Shown in pieces: positions 1-10,447 of a DNA stretch of 64,000 bases (its first letter is position 1; each line of letters opens with the position of its first letter). A program made the position numbers and the translations under genes. A model generated the notes under the pieces. It saw only the letters and a list, made by a program, of their open reading frames with translations. It searched no databases and was not told the DNA's origin. The DNA is from JAEZJZ01 sp050949055 (GTDB lineage Bacteria; Bacillota; UBA994; UBA5500): NCBI GenBank assembly GCA_050949055.1, contig JBMNFA010000009.1, forward strand, positions 124,001 to 188,000, given 5' to 3'.

Positions 1-4
1 TCAT
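1..4 (-). CDS. Start codon of the next S10-cluster gene, probably rplX (partial)
   Basis: An ATG on the minus strand at 4-2 follows a GGGAGG ribosome binding site with 9 bases between them. It lies just downstream of rplN, where ribosomal protein L24 (rplX) is found in nearly all bacteria. Only the first codon is in the window, so the identity rests on gene order alone. Confidence 0.45.
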
Positions 5-28
5 TCTGGACATCCTCCCTCTCTGGCC

Positions 29-397
29 TTAGAGCACTTCTGGTGCCAGGGAGACGATCTTCATGAACTGTTTCTCCCGAAGCTCACGTGCCACCGGCCC
101 GAAAATGCGGGTTCCCCGCGGGTTGCCCTGGGCATCGATGATCACCGCGGCGTTCTCATCAAACCTGATATAGGAACCATCCTTACGATGGACACCGAAG
201 CTGGACCGAACAATCACTGCCTTGATCACGTCGCCCTTTTTAACAACTCCACCGGGCGTGGCTTCTTTAACTGTTGCGGTGATGATATCACCGACGTTTG
301 CGTAACGGCGTTTATGGCCACCGACAACACGAATGCAGAGAATTTCCTTGGCACCAGAGTTGTCTGCCACGCGCAACCGAGTCTCAACTTGAATCAT
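29..397 (-). CDS. rplN: 50S ribosomal protein L14 (uL14)
   Basis: The 122-residue protein has the full length of bacterial L14 and opens with the family's conserved MIQVETRLRVADNSGAKE. L14 sits on the 50S face near L19 and binds the IF6/RsfS region. It follows rpsQ with a 30-base gap in the conserved rpsQ-rplN-rplX order. Confidence 0.98.
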   Translation of the reverse strand: MIQVETRLRVADNSGAKEILCIRVVGGHKRRYANVGDIITATVKEATPGGVVKKGDVIKAVIVRSSFGVHRKDGSYIRFDENAAVIIDAQGNPRGTRIFGPVARELREKQFMKIVSLAPEVL

Positions 398-427
398 GCT
401 CCGAGCCTCCCTTCTGGTGACCTGACG

Positions 428-703
428 CTATTCTGCCTTCTTGACGATATCTACGACACGCCAGCGCTTATCTTTGCTCAACGGGCGAGTCTCCATGATT
501 CTAACGACATCTCCCACCCGAGCAGAATTGTCTTCGCAATGTGCCTTAAACTTGGTGGTCTTCTTGACTGTGCGGCTATACAGCGGATGCTGGATCAATG
601 TTTCCACAGCCACTACCACAGTCTTATCCATTTTGTCACTGACGACAACGCCTTGACGAACCTTGCGTAAATTGCGCTGCAAGTTCTGACGCCTCCTTCC
701 CAT
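428..703 (-). CDS. rpsQ: 30S ribosomal protein S17 (uS17)
   Basis: This 91-residue protein has the S17 OB-fold signature: GVVVSDKMDKTVVV near the N-terminus and VVRIMETRPLSKDKRWRVV near the C-terminus. S17 is a primary 16S rRNA-binding protein. Its start shares a base with the stop of rpmC, which points to translational coupling. Confidence 0.98.
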   Translation of the reverse strand: MGRRRQNLQRNLRKVRQGVVVSDKMDKTVVVAVETLIQHPLYSRTVKKTTKFKAHCEDNSARVGDVVRIMETRPLSKDKRWRVVDIVKKAE

Positions 704-900
704 CAGCTAATATGCAATTCCCGCTCCCGTAACACGGTCTGAATGCGGGCTATGGACCTGCGCACTTCCTTGATACGCATCGGGTTGTCCAGTTGACCAG
801 TCACTGAACGGAAACGAAGGTTGAACAGCTCATCCTTCAGGTCGTCAAGCTTCTGCTTGAGTTCCGTTTCGGACATGTCACGGATCTCTTTAACCTTCAT
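703..900 (-). CDS. rpmC: 50S ribosomal protein L29 (uL29)
   Basis: The 65-residue helical hairpin protein has the usual LKDELFNLRF and RRSIARIQTVLRER motifs. L29 lies at the peptide exit tunnel and forms part of the docking site for SRP and trigger factor. Its start overlaps the last codons of rplP. Confidence 0.97.
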   Translation of the reverse strand: MKVKEIRDMSETELKQKLDDLKDELFNLRFRSVTGQLDNPMRIKEVRRSIARIQTVLRERELHIS

Positions 901-1324
901 TTATCTCACCACCCATATCTTTGCGAGATACAAACTTGGTCTTGATGGGCAACTTATGAGCGGCAAGTCGCATGGCGTCTCTGGCAACACTCTCGTTTAC
1001 ACCAGACATCTCAAACAGGATCCGACCCGGCTTCACTACTGCCACCCAATACTCAGGTGACCCCTTGCCGCTGCCCATACGAGTTTCAGCGGGCTTCTGG
1101 GTGATCGGCTGGTCCGGGAAGATCTTGATCCAAACCTTTCCGCCACGGCGTACAAACCTGGTCATAGCCACACGGGCAGCCTCTATCTGTCGGCTGGTAA
1201 TCCAAGCCCCTTCCAATGCCTGCAAACCGAATTCGCCAAATGCAATCTCGGTACCGCCCTTCGCCTGGCCCTTGATTGATGGGCGATGGCTTCTGCGATA
1301 CTTAACACGTTTTGGCATCAACAT
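890..1324 (-). CDS. rplP: 50S ribosomal protein L16 (uL16)
   Basis: The 144-residue product begins MLMPKRVKYR, matching the usual MLxPKR start of L16, and ends in the Firmicutes-type tail. It carries the RMGSGKG loop that reaches toward the tRNA acceptor arm near the peptidyl-transferase centre. It overlaps rpmC by 11 bases and follows rpsC by 2 bases. Confidence 0.98.
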   Translation of the reverse strand: MLMPKRVKYRRSHRPSIKGQAKGGTEIAFGEFGLQALEGAWITSRQIEAARVAMTRFVRRGGKVWIKIFPDQPITQKPAETRMGSGKGSPEYWVAVVKPGRILFEMSGVNESVARDAMRLAAHKLPIKTKFVSRKDMGGEINEG

Positions 1325-1326
1325 GC

Positions 1327-1986
1327 TTACTCGCCCCCTTCCGCCGTCTTATTCTTTGCCTGCGGCAGAACTTCTCCTTTGTAAATCCAGACTTTCACAC
1401 CAATCTGCCCATAGGTTGTGTGAGCAGTGGCAACAGCGTAGTCGATGTCGGCTCTCAGGGTGTGCAGCGGGATAGTTCCTTCTCTCACCCACTCCGAGCG
1501 AGCAATTTCAGCACCGTTCAGCCGCCCGGCGACGTTGATCCTGATTCCCTTGGCGCCAGCCCGCATGGTGCGCATCATTGCCTGGCGATTAGCCCGCCTG
1601 TGACTGATGCGGCGCTCCAGCTGAGCAGCGATGTTTTCTGCCACCAACTGGGCCGAGAGTTCAGGACTCTTGATCTCGATCACGTTAACATAGACCTGCT
1701 TGCCGGTCATTTCCTCCAGGGCTTTACGCAGATCTTCCACCCCGGTACCTCCGCGGCCGATAACCATTCCTGGTTTGGCAGCGTGAATGAAGGTGCGCAG
1801 CACGTTGCCGGCACGCTCAATGACGATGTGAGAGATGCCAGCATCGAACAGCTTTTCCTTCAGGAACTTGCGAATCTGGAAATCCTCCAAGAGGAAATCC
1901 GAGTAGTCTTTCTCGGCATACCATTTGGAATCCCAATCCTTGATGATGCCAACCCTAAGCCCCTTGGGATGAATCTTTTGACCCAC
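1327..1986 (-). CDS. rpsC: 30S ribosomal protein S3 (uS3)
   Basis: The 219-residue protein begins MGQKIHPKGLRVGI. It has a type-2 KH domain with the GRGG loop at about residues 78-81, and the C-terminal S3 domain with GRLNGAEIARSEW. S3 lines the mRNA entry channel and contributes to helicase activity. It is tightly packed between rplV and rplP. Confidence 0.98.
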   Translation of the reverse strand: MGQKIHPKGLRVGIIKDWDSKWYAEKDYSDFLLEDFQIRKFLKEKLFDAGISHIVIERAGNVLRTFIHAAKPGMVIGRGGTGVEDLRKALEEMTGKQVYVNVIEIKSPELSAQLVAENIAAQLERRISHRRANRQAMMRTMRAGAKGIRINVAGRLNGAEIARSEWVREGTIPLHTLRADIDYAVATAHTTYGQIGVKVWIYKGEVLPQAKNKTAEGGE

Positions 1987-2003
1987 TTGCTAATTCCCTC
2001 CTT

Positions 2004-2336
2004 CTACCGTTCTTTCACTACTACTGTGATGTGGCAGGAGCGCTTCAGAATCGAGTAAATGCGGCCCTGAGCACGCGGATGATAGCGTCTGAGGGTTGGC
2101 CCGGCATCCACAAAAGCCTCTGCGACATACAGCTTGTCGCTGTCCATGTTGTAGTTGTGTTCGGCGTTGGCGGCCGCTGAGCGCACGACCTTCTCAATCG
2201 GCTCAGAAGCTGCCTTGGGGGTATAGCGTAGAATAGAAAGTGCTTCGCCCACGCTCTTGCCGCGAATCAAATCGATCACGATCCGCGCTTTGCGAGGTGC
2301 GATGCGGATGTACTTCGCTACCGCCTTAGCTTCCAT
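2004..2336 (-). CDS. rplV: 50S ribosomal protein L22 (uL22)
   Basis: This 110-residue protein begins MEAKAVAKYIRIAPRKAR. It has the long beta-hairpin with PTLRRYHPRAQGR that lines the exit tunnel, where macrolide-resistance changes arise in other bacteria. No abnormal insertion is seen there. Confidence 0.98.
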   Translation of the reverse strand: MEAKAVAKYIRIAPRKARIVIDLIRGKSVGEALSILRYTPKAASEPIEKVVRSAAANAEHNYNMDSDKLYVAEAFVDAGPTLRRYHPRAQGRIYSILKRSCHITVVVKER

Positions 2337-2356
2337 GCGTCTTGTTCCCTCCTCAC

Positions 2357-2641
2357 TTACTTCAGCGCGGTTGAACGCTCGGTATGATTACCGTGGCCAC
2401 GGAAGGTGCGAGTAGGAGCAAATTCTCCCAGCTTATGACCGACCATGTCTTCGGTGATGTAGACCGGGACGTGTTTACGTCCATCGTGAACGGCAATAGT
2501 ATGGCCAACCATTTCCGGGAAAATGGTAGAGCTGCGGGACCAGGTCTTGATCACTCTCTTCTCGCCCTTGTTGTTCATCAGGTCAATGCGCTTCAGCAAG
2601 CGCTCTTCCACGAAAGGGCCCTTCTTCAGAGATCTGGACAT
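2357..2641 (-). CDS. rpsS: 30S ribosomal protein S19 (uS19)
   Basis: The 94-residue product starts MSRSLKKGPFV and carries the conserved GHKLGEFAPTRTFRGH block. S19 sits in the 30S head and contacts the A-site finger. It lies 20 bases downstream of rplB. Confidence 0.98.
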   Translation of the reverse strand: MSRSLKKGPFVEERLLKRIDLMNNKGEKRVIKTWSRSSTIFPEMVGHTIAVHDGRKHVPVYITEDMVGHKLGEFAPTRTFRGHGNHTERSTALK

Positions 2642-2661
2642 TTATTGGCCTCCTTTCTTCC

Positions 2662-3489
2662 TTACGGCTTGCGGCGCCGAACGATATACTTATCGCTAGC
2701 TTTCTTCTTGCGTGTGCGTGCACCCAAGGTAGGCTTACCCCAAGGAGTGAGGGGAGACTTGCGTCCGATCGGTGCACGGCCCTCGCCGCCGCCATGCGGA
2801 TGGTCAACCGGGTTCATGACCACGCCACGGACCTTCGGCCGCCTACCCATCCAACGGCTGCGTCCTGCTTTACCGGTGGAGATATTCTCATGGTCAAGGT
2901 TGCCCACCTGTCCGATGGTTGCCCGGCACTCGACGTGAATCAGCCGCACCTCGTTGGACGGCATGCGCACGTGAGCATAGTTGCCTTCCTTGGCCATCAG
3001 CTGGGCTGAAGCACCGGCGGCGCGCACCAGCTGCCCGCCCTTCCCAGGCTTGAGCTCGATATTGTGGATCATCGTACCCACAGGGATCGCTCTGATCGGG
3101 AGAGCATTGCCGGGGAAGATGTCTGCATTCTCACCAGAAAGCACGCTGTCCCCGACCTTGAGACCTACTGGGGCCAAGATATAGCGTTTTTCTCCATCGG
3201 CGTAGCTGAGCAGAGCAATATTGGCTGAACGGTTGGGATCATACTCAATACCCACCACTTTAGCGGGGATATCATCCTTGTTGCGCTTGAAGTCGATAAT
3301 CCGGTACTGGCGCTTGTGACCGCCACCACGGCGTCGCACAGTGATCCGGCCTTGGGAGTTGCGACCTCCCCGTCCATGCAAAGGAGCCAACAACGAACGT
3401 TCCGGCTCGCGCTTGGTAACCTCATCGAAGGCCGAAATGGACATGAACCGGCGCCCTGGGGACGTTGGTTTGAATTTCTTAATAGCCAT
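2662..3489 (-). CDS. rplB: 50S ribosomal protein L2 (uL2)
   Basis: The 275-residue protein begins MAIKKFKPTSPGRRF. It contains the invariant VMNPVDHPHGGGEGR segment near residue 230, whose histidine is needed for peptidyl-transferase function. Length and both L2 domains are normal. Confidence 0.98.
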   Translation of the reverse strand: MAIKKFKPTSPGRRFMSISAFDEVTKREPERSLLAPLHGRGGRNSQGRITVRRRGGGHKRQYRIIDFKRNKDDIPAKVVGIEYDPNRSANIALLSYADGEKRYILAPVGLKVGDSVLSGENADIFPGNALPIRAIPVGTMIHNIELKPGKGGQLVRAAGASAQLMAKEGNYAHVRMPSNEVRLIHVECRATIGQVGNLDHENISTGKAGRSRWMGRRPKVRGVVMNPVDHPHGGGEGRAPIGRKSPLTPWGKPTLGARTRKKKASDKYIVRRRKP

Positions 3490-3507
3490 TTGGTCGTCCC
3501 TCCTTGA

Positions 3508-3801
3508 CTAAACCGTCTCTAGAATCGGAATGCTCTTGCTGTCTTTGGTCAGGGTGACAATTGCCTTCTTCCAGGTGGAAGTGCGGTGATATCCATAGCG
3601 GTTTCTCTTTAGCTTGCCGAAAACTCGCATGGTGTTTACCGAGGCTACCTTCACTTTGAAGATCGACTCAACCGCCTTGGCAATCTCTACCTTGTTAGCG
3701 TCTAGAGCTACTTCGAAGGTGTACTTGCGCTGCTCCATCAATTCGGTGCTGCGCTCACTGACCACAGGGCGGATGATGATATCCCTTGCCTCACGCATCA
3801 T
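3508..3801 (-). CDS. rplW: 50S ribosomal protein L23 (uL23)
   Basis: This 97-residue protein has the L23 core (RPVVSERSTELMEQRKYTF) followed by KVNTMRVFGKLKR-like sequence. L23 is at the tunnel exit and is the main docking point for trigger factor and SRP. Its start overlaps the rplD stop by 4 bases. Confidence 0.97.
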   Translation of the reverse strand: MMREARDIIIRPVVSERSTELMEQRKYTFEVALDANKVEIAKAVESIFKVKVASVNTMRVFGKLKRNRYGYHRTSTWKKAIVTLTKDSKSIPILETV

Positions 3802-4418
3802 GCCAGCACCTCCTCTACTTTGGCTACGGCATCCCGGGTTAGCACAACCGAGCGATGCTTGAGTAGATCGTAGACGTTCAAGTTATTGGAATCGACCGCC
3901 AGCACACCAGGAATATTGCGGCTAGACAAAACCACGTTCTCAGAAAGCTGCGCGGTGACCAGCAATGCATTGCCGATAGACAGAGCTTGCAGCATGGCGG
4001 TGATATCCTTAGTCTTGGGAGCGTCCAGCTGCAGCTGATCCAGCACGACTAGTTGCCCCTCCTGCAGTTTGCTGGACAGTGCCGACTTCAGCGCCAAGCG
4101 GCGCACCTTCTTAGGCATGTCAAGCTTATAGCTGCGGGGAGTGGGACCAAACACAGTACCTCCACCCTTCCACTGAGGGGAACGACGGCTTCCATGCCGG
4201 GCGCGACCGGTGCCTTTCTGCTTCCAAGGCTTCCTGCCGCCTCCGCGGACTTCAGAGCGTGATTTTGTATCATGGGTACCGCGACGAAGTGCGGCCAAAT
4301 GCCTGACCACGGCCAGGTGCATCACATGTTCATTGGCGGAAATGCCGAAGACGGCATCGTTGAGTTCGATTTGGCCGACTACTTCGCCTTGCATATTACG
4401 CACATCAACTGTAGGCAC
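3798..4418 (-). CDS. rplD: 50S ribosomal protein L4 (uL4)
   Basis: The 206-residue protein has the extended tunnel loop GGGRKPWKQKGTGRAR and the C-terminal globular domain. In some bacteria L4 autoregulates the S10 operon through the leader RNA. No L4-binding leader could be recognised here. Confidence 0.97.
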   Translation of the reverse strand: MPTVDVRNMQGEVVGQIELNDAVFGISANEHVMHLAVVRHLAALRRGTHDTKSRSEVRGGGRKPWKQKGTGRARHGSRRSPQWKGGGTVFGPTPRSYKLDMPKKVRRLALKSALSSKLQEGQLVVLDQLQLDAPKTKDITAMLQALSIGNALLVTAQLSENVVLSSRNIPGVLAVDSNNLNVYDLLKHRSVVLTRDAVAKVEEVLA

Positions 4419-4454
4419 GAATGAATCCTCCTTTCAGCAACCACCAAAGCTTTG

Positions 4455-5081
4455 TTAAGCCTTAACAGAGTTCTTAATAGTCACGATTCCACCCTTTGCA
4501 CCAGGAATCGAACCTTTTACCAGGATCAGATTCTGCTCAGCATCTACCTTGACCACTTCCAGGTTCTGCACCGTACGGCGCACAGCCCCTAAGTGACCCG
4601 GCAGCTTGCGCCCCTTCCAAACACGAGAAGCGTCGCGAGCCTGCAGAGATCCGACACCCCGATGATACTTGGAGCCATGCCCCATCGGTCCGCGATGGAA
4701 ACCATGGCGCTTGATGCCGCCGGCATATCCCTTACCACGGGAAATGCCACTGACATCAACGGCCTCTCCCACCGCAAACTGCTCTACCTTCAGTTCATCA
4801 CCTACTTGCAGGCTAGCGGCGTTTTGCAGGCGGAACTCCCGCAGTACACGGTGCGGCTGTACGTTAGCCTTGCTGAAGTGGCCCCGGCGTGGTTTGTTCA
4901 ACCTGCGCTGTGCGATAGGATCAAAGGCCACCTGCACTGCCTGGTAACCGTCGCGCTCCAGGGTCTTCACCTGCACAACGGGGCAAGGGCCGGCTAATAT
5001 CGCGGTCACCGGAATCATCTCACCGGTTTCCGTAAACATCTGGGTCATGCCCAGCTTCTTGCCAAGAATTGCTTTATCCAT
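4455..5081 (-). CDS. rplC: 50S ribosomal protein L3 (uL3)
   Basis: The 208-residue protein begins MDKAILGKKLGMTQMF. I chose the ATG at 5081 because it follows GGAGGTGG at normal spacing and matches the family N-terminus; an in-frame upstream start would add seven unconserved residues. The W-loop reaching the peptidyl-transferase centre (HGSKYHRGVGSLQAR) is intact. Confidence 0.97.
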   Translation of the reverse strand: MDKAILGKKLGMTQMFTETGEMIPVTAILAGPCPVVQVKTLERDGYQAVQVAFDPIAQRRLNKPRRGHFSKANVQPHRVLREFRLQNAASLQVGDELKVEQFAVGEAVDVSGISRGKGYAGGIKRHGFHRGPMGHGSKYHRGVGSLQARDASRVWKGRKLPGHLGAVRRTVQNLEVVKVDAEQNLILVKGSIPGAKGGIVTIKNSVKA

Positions 5082-5153
5082 GTGTGCCACCTCCGAGAAC
5101 ATATTCCCTCGCCACCCACACTTTTGACGAGTGGCTGCTGGTGTGAGCTGGAA

Positions 5154-5462
5154 TTAGAGTTTGATCTCGATATCCACGCCAGCAGGCAAGTCCAACCGCA
5201 TCAATGCGTCCACCGTCTTCGGTGTCGGCTCCAAAATGTCGATCAGGCGCCTATGGGTACGCATTTCAAATTGCTCGCGAATATCCTTTTCCACGTGCGG
5301 TGCACGCAGGATTGTATAGAGAGAACGTTCAGTAGGCAACGGGATCGGTCCCGCTACCTGCGCGCCAGTCTTCTTGGCGGTGTCAACGATCTTTTCCGAA
5401 GACTGATCCAAAACTTTGTGGTCGAAAGCCTTCAGCCGAATCCGGATTCTTTGCTGTGCCAT
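5154..5462 (-). CDS. rpsJ: 30S ribosomal protein S10 / NusE (uS10)
   Basis: The 102-residue product begins MAQQRIRIRLKAFDHKVLD and is full length for S10. As NusE it also joins rRNA antitermination complexes. The ATG at 5462 has a good GGAGGG site; a longer reading from an upstream start is not conserved. It is the first gene of the S10 cluster. I could not find a convincing promoter between it and the tuf terminator. Confidence 0.97.
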   Translation of the reverse strand: MAQQRIRIRLKAFDHKVLDQSSEKIVDTAKKTGAQVAGPIPLPTERSLYTILRAPHVEKDIREQFEMRTHRRLIDILEPTPKTVDALMRLDLPAGVDIEIKL

Positions 5463-5629
5463 GTACTCTATTCCCTCCTTCATTCACCCTGCAGAGTTCG
5501 TGCCCTATTTCCTTGCGCCGGCTTAAATAGCCAACCTGCTCTGCGGGAATTTCCTTTGGTGACATGGCCACCACGAGCAACCTCCCGCCTCATCACCTCA
5601 TCAGGCCAGAATAAAGCGTCGGTGACCTG

Positions 5630-5672
5630 ACAAAAAAATAGGGCGTACTGCGGCCTTTAGGCCGCAGTACCC
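5630..5672 (-). terminator. Intrinsic terminator after tuf
   Basis: On the minus strand a GC-rich hairpin with arms of about 15 bases, GTACTGCGGCC pairing with GGCCGCAGTAC around a TAAA loop, is followed by TATTTTTTT. It lies 15 bases past the tuf stop and separates the str/tuf unit from the S10 cluster. Confidence 0.93.
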
Positions 5673-5686
5673 GATATCAATTACGG

Positions 5687-6889
<1,203 letters not shown>

Positions 6890-7031
6890 TCCTGTTTACC
6901 CTCCTAGTTAAGAATCAATGACAACAATAACTCGGTTTGCAGAGAGACCAAAGGCTGGTGTCAAGTCCCGGCGCGACCTATTCCGGCGCTGAAGTACATC
7001 ATGCTACATGATTTTAGACTTAGCGCCCACT

Positions 7032-9101
7032 TTAGCGGCCCGACTTGACAATCTCTTCTGCCAAGCTCTTGGGAACTTCTTCATACTGGGCAAATTCCAT
7101 GCTGGAGGTTCCCCGTCCCTGGGTCAGCGACCTGAGGGTGGTGGTGTATCCGAACATCTCGGCCAAAGGCGCATATCCGCGGACTATTTGAGCGCCTTCG
7201 CGGGTCTCCATACCTTCCACCCGACCCCGTCGGGAGTTCAAGTCGCCAATCACATCGCCCAAATACTCTTCCGGCACAGTGATCTCTATCTTCATCATCG
7301 GTTCCAACAAGACCGGATTAGCTTTAGCCATGCCGTTCTTAAAAGCCATCGAACCAGCAATTTTGAAAGCCATCTCCGAGGAGTCCACGTCGTGATAGCT
7401 GCCGTCATAAAGGGTAGCTTTCACATCCACTACCGGGAAACCAGCCAGGACACCAGTCTGCATCGCTTCCTGGATACCGGCATCGGTTGGTCCGATATAC
7501 TCCTTAGGCACCACACCACCGACAATCTTGTTGACAAACTCGTAGCCAGCGCCGGCAGGCTGCGGCTCAAACTCCACCCAAACGTGACCATACTGACCAC
7601 GACCACCGCTCTGTCGAACAAACCGGCCCTCGGCCTTCACCGTCTGACGGATAGTCTCCCGGTACGCGACTTGCTGTCGACCCAAGTTAGCTCCGACTTT
7701 AAACTCGCGCAGCAGGCGATCTGCAATGATCTCCAAATGCAGTTCCCCCATGCCGCTGATAATGGTCTGCCCGGTCTCCTCGTCGGTGTGGGCGCGGAAG
7801 GTAGGATCCTCTTCCGACAAACGTGCCAACGCCACTGCTAGCTTATCCTGATCAGCCTTGGTCTTGGGCTCAATGGCCTGCGATATGACCGGATTGGGAA
7901 ACTGCATGCTTTCCAAAATGATCGGAGCCTGCTCAGCAGTCAACGTCTCGCCGGTGATCGTATCTCTTAAGCCGACCACTGCGATAATGTCTCCTGCCCG
8001 CGCCTCGGTTACGTCCTCCCGGTGATTAGCATGCATCCTCAGCAGACGTCCGATCCGCTCGCGCCGTCCCTTAGTGCTGTTGAGCACATAGCTGCCGGAC
8101 TGCAAGACTCCCGAGTAAACACGCAGGTAAGCCAGCTTGCCTACATACGGGTCGGAGACAATCTTGAAGACCAATCCAGCGAAAGGCTCTTCGTCACTAG
8201 GATGGCGGAACGCCTCGCCACCATCCAGATCAAAGCCCTGAATGGCTGGTACTTCCACCGGAGATGGCAGGTAATCCACAATCGCATTCAGCAGCAGCTG
8301 CACGCCTTTGTTGCGATAGGAGGAACCGCAGGTTACCGGTACTACCCGCATAGCCAGCGTAGCGTTTCTCAGCACCCGCCGTAAATCCTCGGCCCCAATC
8401 TCCTCGCCCTCCAAATAGTGCATCATCAGCTCTTCGTCTTCCATGGCCAGCGTCTCAATCAGCTCTACCCGCAGCTTTCTGGCCTCTTCCTGCAATTCCC
8501 CAGGAATTTCTCGGATCTCGCTCTGATTGCCCTGGTCATCCAGGTAGTAGAGCGCTTCCATGGTGATCAGATCGACGATCCCCTGAAAGGTCTCTTCCTG
8601 ACCAATCGGAAGTTGAATAGGCAAGGCGTTAGCACCTAAGCGGTCCCGCATCATCTGGACGACCCGGGAGAAACTGGCCCCCATGGTGTCCATTTTGTTC
8701 ACGTAAGCTATGCGGGGAACACCGTATTTGCTGGCTTGACGCCAGACAGTCTCTGACTGCGGCTCAACTCCACCTTTGGCACAGAAGACAGCTACCGCAC
8801 CATCCAGCACCCGTAACGACCGCTCTACTTCCACGGTGAAGTCCACGTGTCCGGGCGTGTCAATGATGTTGATTTGGCAGTCCCGCCACCTACAGGTTGT
8901 TGCCGCCGAGGTAATGGTGATGCCCCGTTCTTGCTCTTGCACCATCCAGTCCATGGTCGCAGCTCCATCATGCGTCTCGCCGACCTTATGCACCCTTCCA
9001 GTATAGAAGAGAATGCGTTCAGTCGTCGTTGTCTTGCCTGCATCGATATGCGCCATGATTCCGATATTGCGCACTTTGTCCAATGCAAAATCTCTAGGCA
9101 T
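7032..9101 (-). CDS. fusA: Elongation factor G
   Basis: The 689-residue protein has normal EF-G length. It carries the GTPase motifs AHIDAGKTTTT near residue 17, DTPGHVDF near residue 80 and NKMD near residue 135, then the tip-domain IV segment with GGVVPKEYI. It catalyses ribosomal translocation. The order rpsL-rpsG-fusA-tuf is the classical str operon. Confidence 0.98.
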   Translation of the reverse strand: MPRDFALDKVRNIGIMAHIDAGKTTTTERILFYTGRVHKVGETHDGAATMDWMVQEQERGITITSAATTCRWRDCQINIIDTPGHVDFTVEVERSLRVLDGAVAVFCAKGGVEPQSETVWRQASKYGVPRIAYVNKMDTMGASFSRVVQMMRDRLGANALPIQLPIGQEETFQGIVDLITMEALYYLDDQGNQSEIREIPGELQEEARKLRVELIETLAMEDEELMMHYLEGEEIGAEDLRRVLRNATLAMRVVPVTCGSSYRNKGVQLLLNAIVDYLPSPVEVPAIQGFDLDGGEAFRHPSDEEPFAGLVFKIVSDPYVGKLAYLRVYSGVLQSGSYVLNSTKGRRERIGRLLRMHANHREDVTEARAGDIIAVVGLRDTITGETLTAEQAPIILESMQFPNPVISQAIEPKTKADQDKLAVALARLSEEDPTFRAHTDEETGQTIISGMGELHLEIIADRLLREFKVGANLGRQQVAYRETIRQTVKAEGRFVRQSGGRGQYGHVWVEFEPQPAGAGYEFVNKIVGGVVPKEYIGPTDAGIQEAMQTGVLAGFPVVDVKATLYDGSYHDVDSSEMAFKIAGSMAFKNGMAKANPVLLEPMMKIEITVPEEYLGDVIGDLNSRRGRVEGMETREGAQIVRGYAPLAEMFGYTTTLRSLTQGRGTSSMEFAQYEEVPKSLAEEIVKSGR

Positions 9102-9142
9102 AACACCCCTCCTCTCTAGACGTCGTTACCAGCGAATCAGTA

Positions 9143-9613
9143 TTACCAACGATAATGGGCAAAAGCCTTGTTGGCTTCAGCCATACGATGGGTATCTTCG
9201 CGCCTCTTGATGGAGTTGCCCACTCCGGCGGCAGCGTCCGTAATTTCTCCTGCCAAGCGCTCTACCATCGTCTTTTCGCCACGAGCCCGTGCGTATTGCA
9301 CCAACCAACGGATGGAAAGCATCTGCTGGCGCTGAGGTGCCACTTCCACCGGCACCTGATAAGTCGCACCACCAACTCGGCGGGGTTTGACCTCCAATAT
9401 GGGAGCGACGTTCTTCATCGCCGCCTCAAACACTTCCACTGGCTCTTTTCCAGTACGTTGCCTGACCAAATCCATGGCACCATAGAAAATTCGCTCGGCT
9501 ACACCTCGCTTGCCATCCTTCATCATCTTGTTGACAAAACGGGTGACTAGTTTACTACCATAGATTGGATCCGGCAACACATCCCGTTTAGGCACAGGTC
9601 CCTTTCTAGGCAT
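9143..9613 (-). CDS. rpsG: 30S ribosomal protein S7 (uS7)
   Basis: The 156-residue protein begins MPRKGPVPKRDVLPDP, the conserved S7 N-terminus, so I place the start at 9613 and not nine codons upstream. It nucleates assembly of the 30S head and contacts E-site tRNA. The RWLVQYARARGEKTM beta-arm region is intact. Confidence 0.97.
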   Translation of the reverse strand: MPRKGPVPKRDVLPDPIYGSKLVTRFVNKMMKDGKRGVAERIFYGAMDLVRQRTGKEPVEVFEAAMKNVAPILEVKPRRVGGATYQVPVEVAPQRQQMLSIRWLVQYARARGEKTMVERLAGEITDAAAGVGNSIKRREDTHRMAEANKAFAHYRW

Positions 9614-9658
9614 CCTTTTCCCTCCAATCCACACAATCAACTGGTTTCAGAAGATAGT

Positions 9659-10042
9659 TTATTTCTTGCCTTGTTTAGGCCGCTTAGCGCCGTATTTGGA
9701 ACGGCCCTGAGCACGGTTCTGAACGCCATTTGTGTCTAGCGTACCGCGAACAATGTGATAGCGGACACCTGGCAGATCCTTCACGCGTCCGCCGCGAACT
9801 AGAACAACGGAGTGCTCCTGAAGGTTATGACCTTCTCCCGGAATGTACGCGGTAACCTCTTCACCGTTGACCAAGCGAACCCTGGCGATCTTACGGATAG
9901 CCGAGTTCGGCTTCTTCGGGCTCATCGTAGTTACCCTGACGCAAACGCCACGGCGTTGCGGACAGCTGTGCAAGGAAGGAGACTTAGACTTATACTCCAC
10001 CTTTTGACGGCTCTTGCGGATCAGTTGGTTAATCGTAGGCAT
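9659..10042 (-). CDS. rpsL: 30S ribosomal protein S12 (uS12)
   Basis: The 127-residue protein begins MPTINQLIRKSRQK. The decoding-site loops SPKKPNSA and GRVKDLPGVRYH have the wild-type lysines, with none of the classical streptomycin-resistance changes. It opens the rpsL-rpsG-fusA-tuf series after the L7Ae-like gene. Confidence 0.98.
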   Translation of the reverse strand: MPTINQLIRKSRQKVEYKSKSPSLHSCPQRRGVCVRVTTMSPKKPNSAIRKIARVRLVNGEEVTAYIPGEGHNLQEHSVVLVRGGRVKDLPGVRYHIVRGTLDTNGVQNRAQGRSKYGAKRPKQGKK

Positions 10043-10118
10043 GCAAGCACCTCCTTCCTGTGGTTGTTCAGTGAAATTTGCTGCCCCTGCCGGAATATGA
10101 GCAGGGGCAGCTGTCTTC

Positions 10119-10376
10119 TTACAGTTTCAGCACTGCCACTGTTGCCGAACCAACCTCTATACCGGCGGCTTTACCCAACTCCGTCATGGACGGGACGGTG
10201 ACCACCTCAATTTGCTGCTGTTCACAGAGCTGTCTGAGGCTCCGAAGCACATGCGGTTCAGCATCGGCGGCCATGTAGACTACTTTTGCCTGTCCTCGTT
10301 GCACAGCTTTCTGGACTTGTTTGACCCCGGCTACCTTATCTTTGACAGCCTTGAGGTGTTCCAAGGAATCAAGCAT
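10119..10376 (-). CDS. rplGB: L7Ae/YbxF-type K-turn RNA-binding protein
   Basis: This 85-residue protein resembles bacterial L7Ae-family proteins (B. subtilis YbxF/RplGB). It has the AxGxKQV-like N-terminus, the VYMAADAEPHVLRSL segment and the hydrophobic AGIEVGSATVAVL tail. The family binds kink-turn RNA. Its place between rpoC and rpsL is the usual one in Firmicutes. Confidence 0.92.
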   Translation of the reverse strand: MLDSLEHLKAVKDKVAGVKQVQKAVQRGQAKVVYMAADAEPHVLRSLRQLCEQQQIEVVTVPSMTELGKAAGIEVGSATVAVLKL

Positions 10377-10447
10377 TTGCTACCTCCATCAGGTACTGCT
10401 AACTGACAAGTTAAGAGTCTGGTTGAGGTGGACAAACAAAAACACAC

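Noticed and set aside
5484..5630. Promoter and L4-binding leader in front of rpsJ
   Set aside because: No -35/-10 pair with acceptable spacing and no recognisable leader fold; left unassigned.
6890..7031. A separate tuf promoter (TTGACA in the fusA-tuf gap)
   Set aside because: There is a TTGACA on the minus strand but no acceptable -10 box at 16-18 bases.
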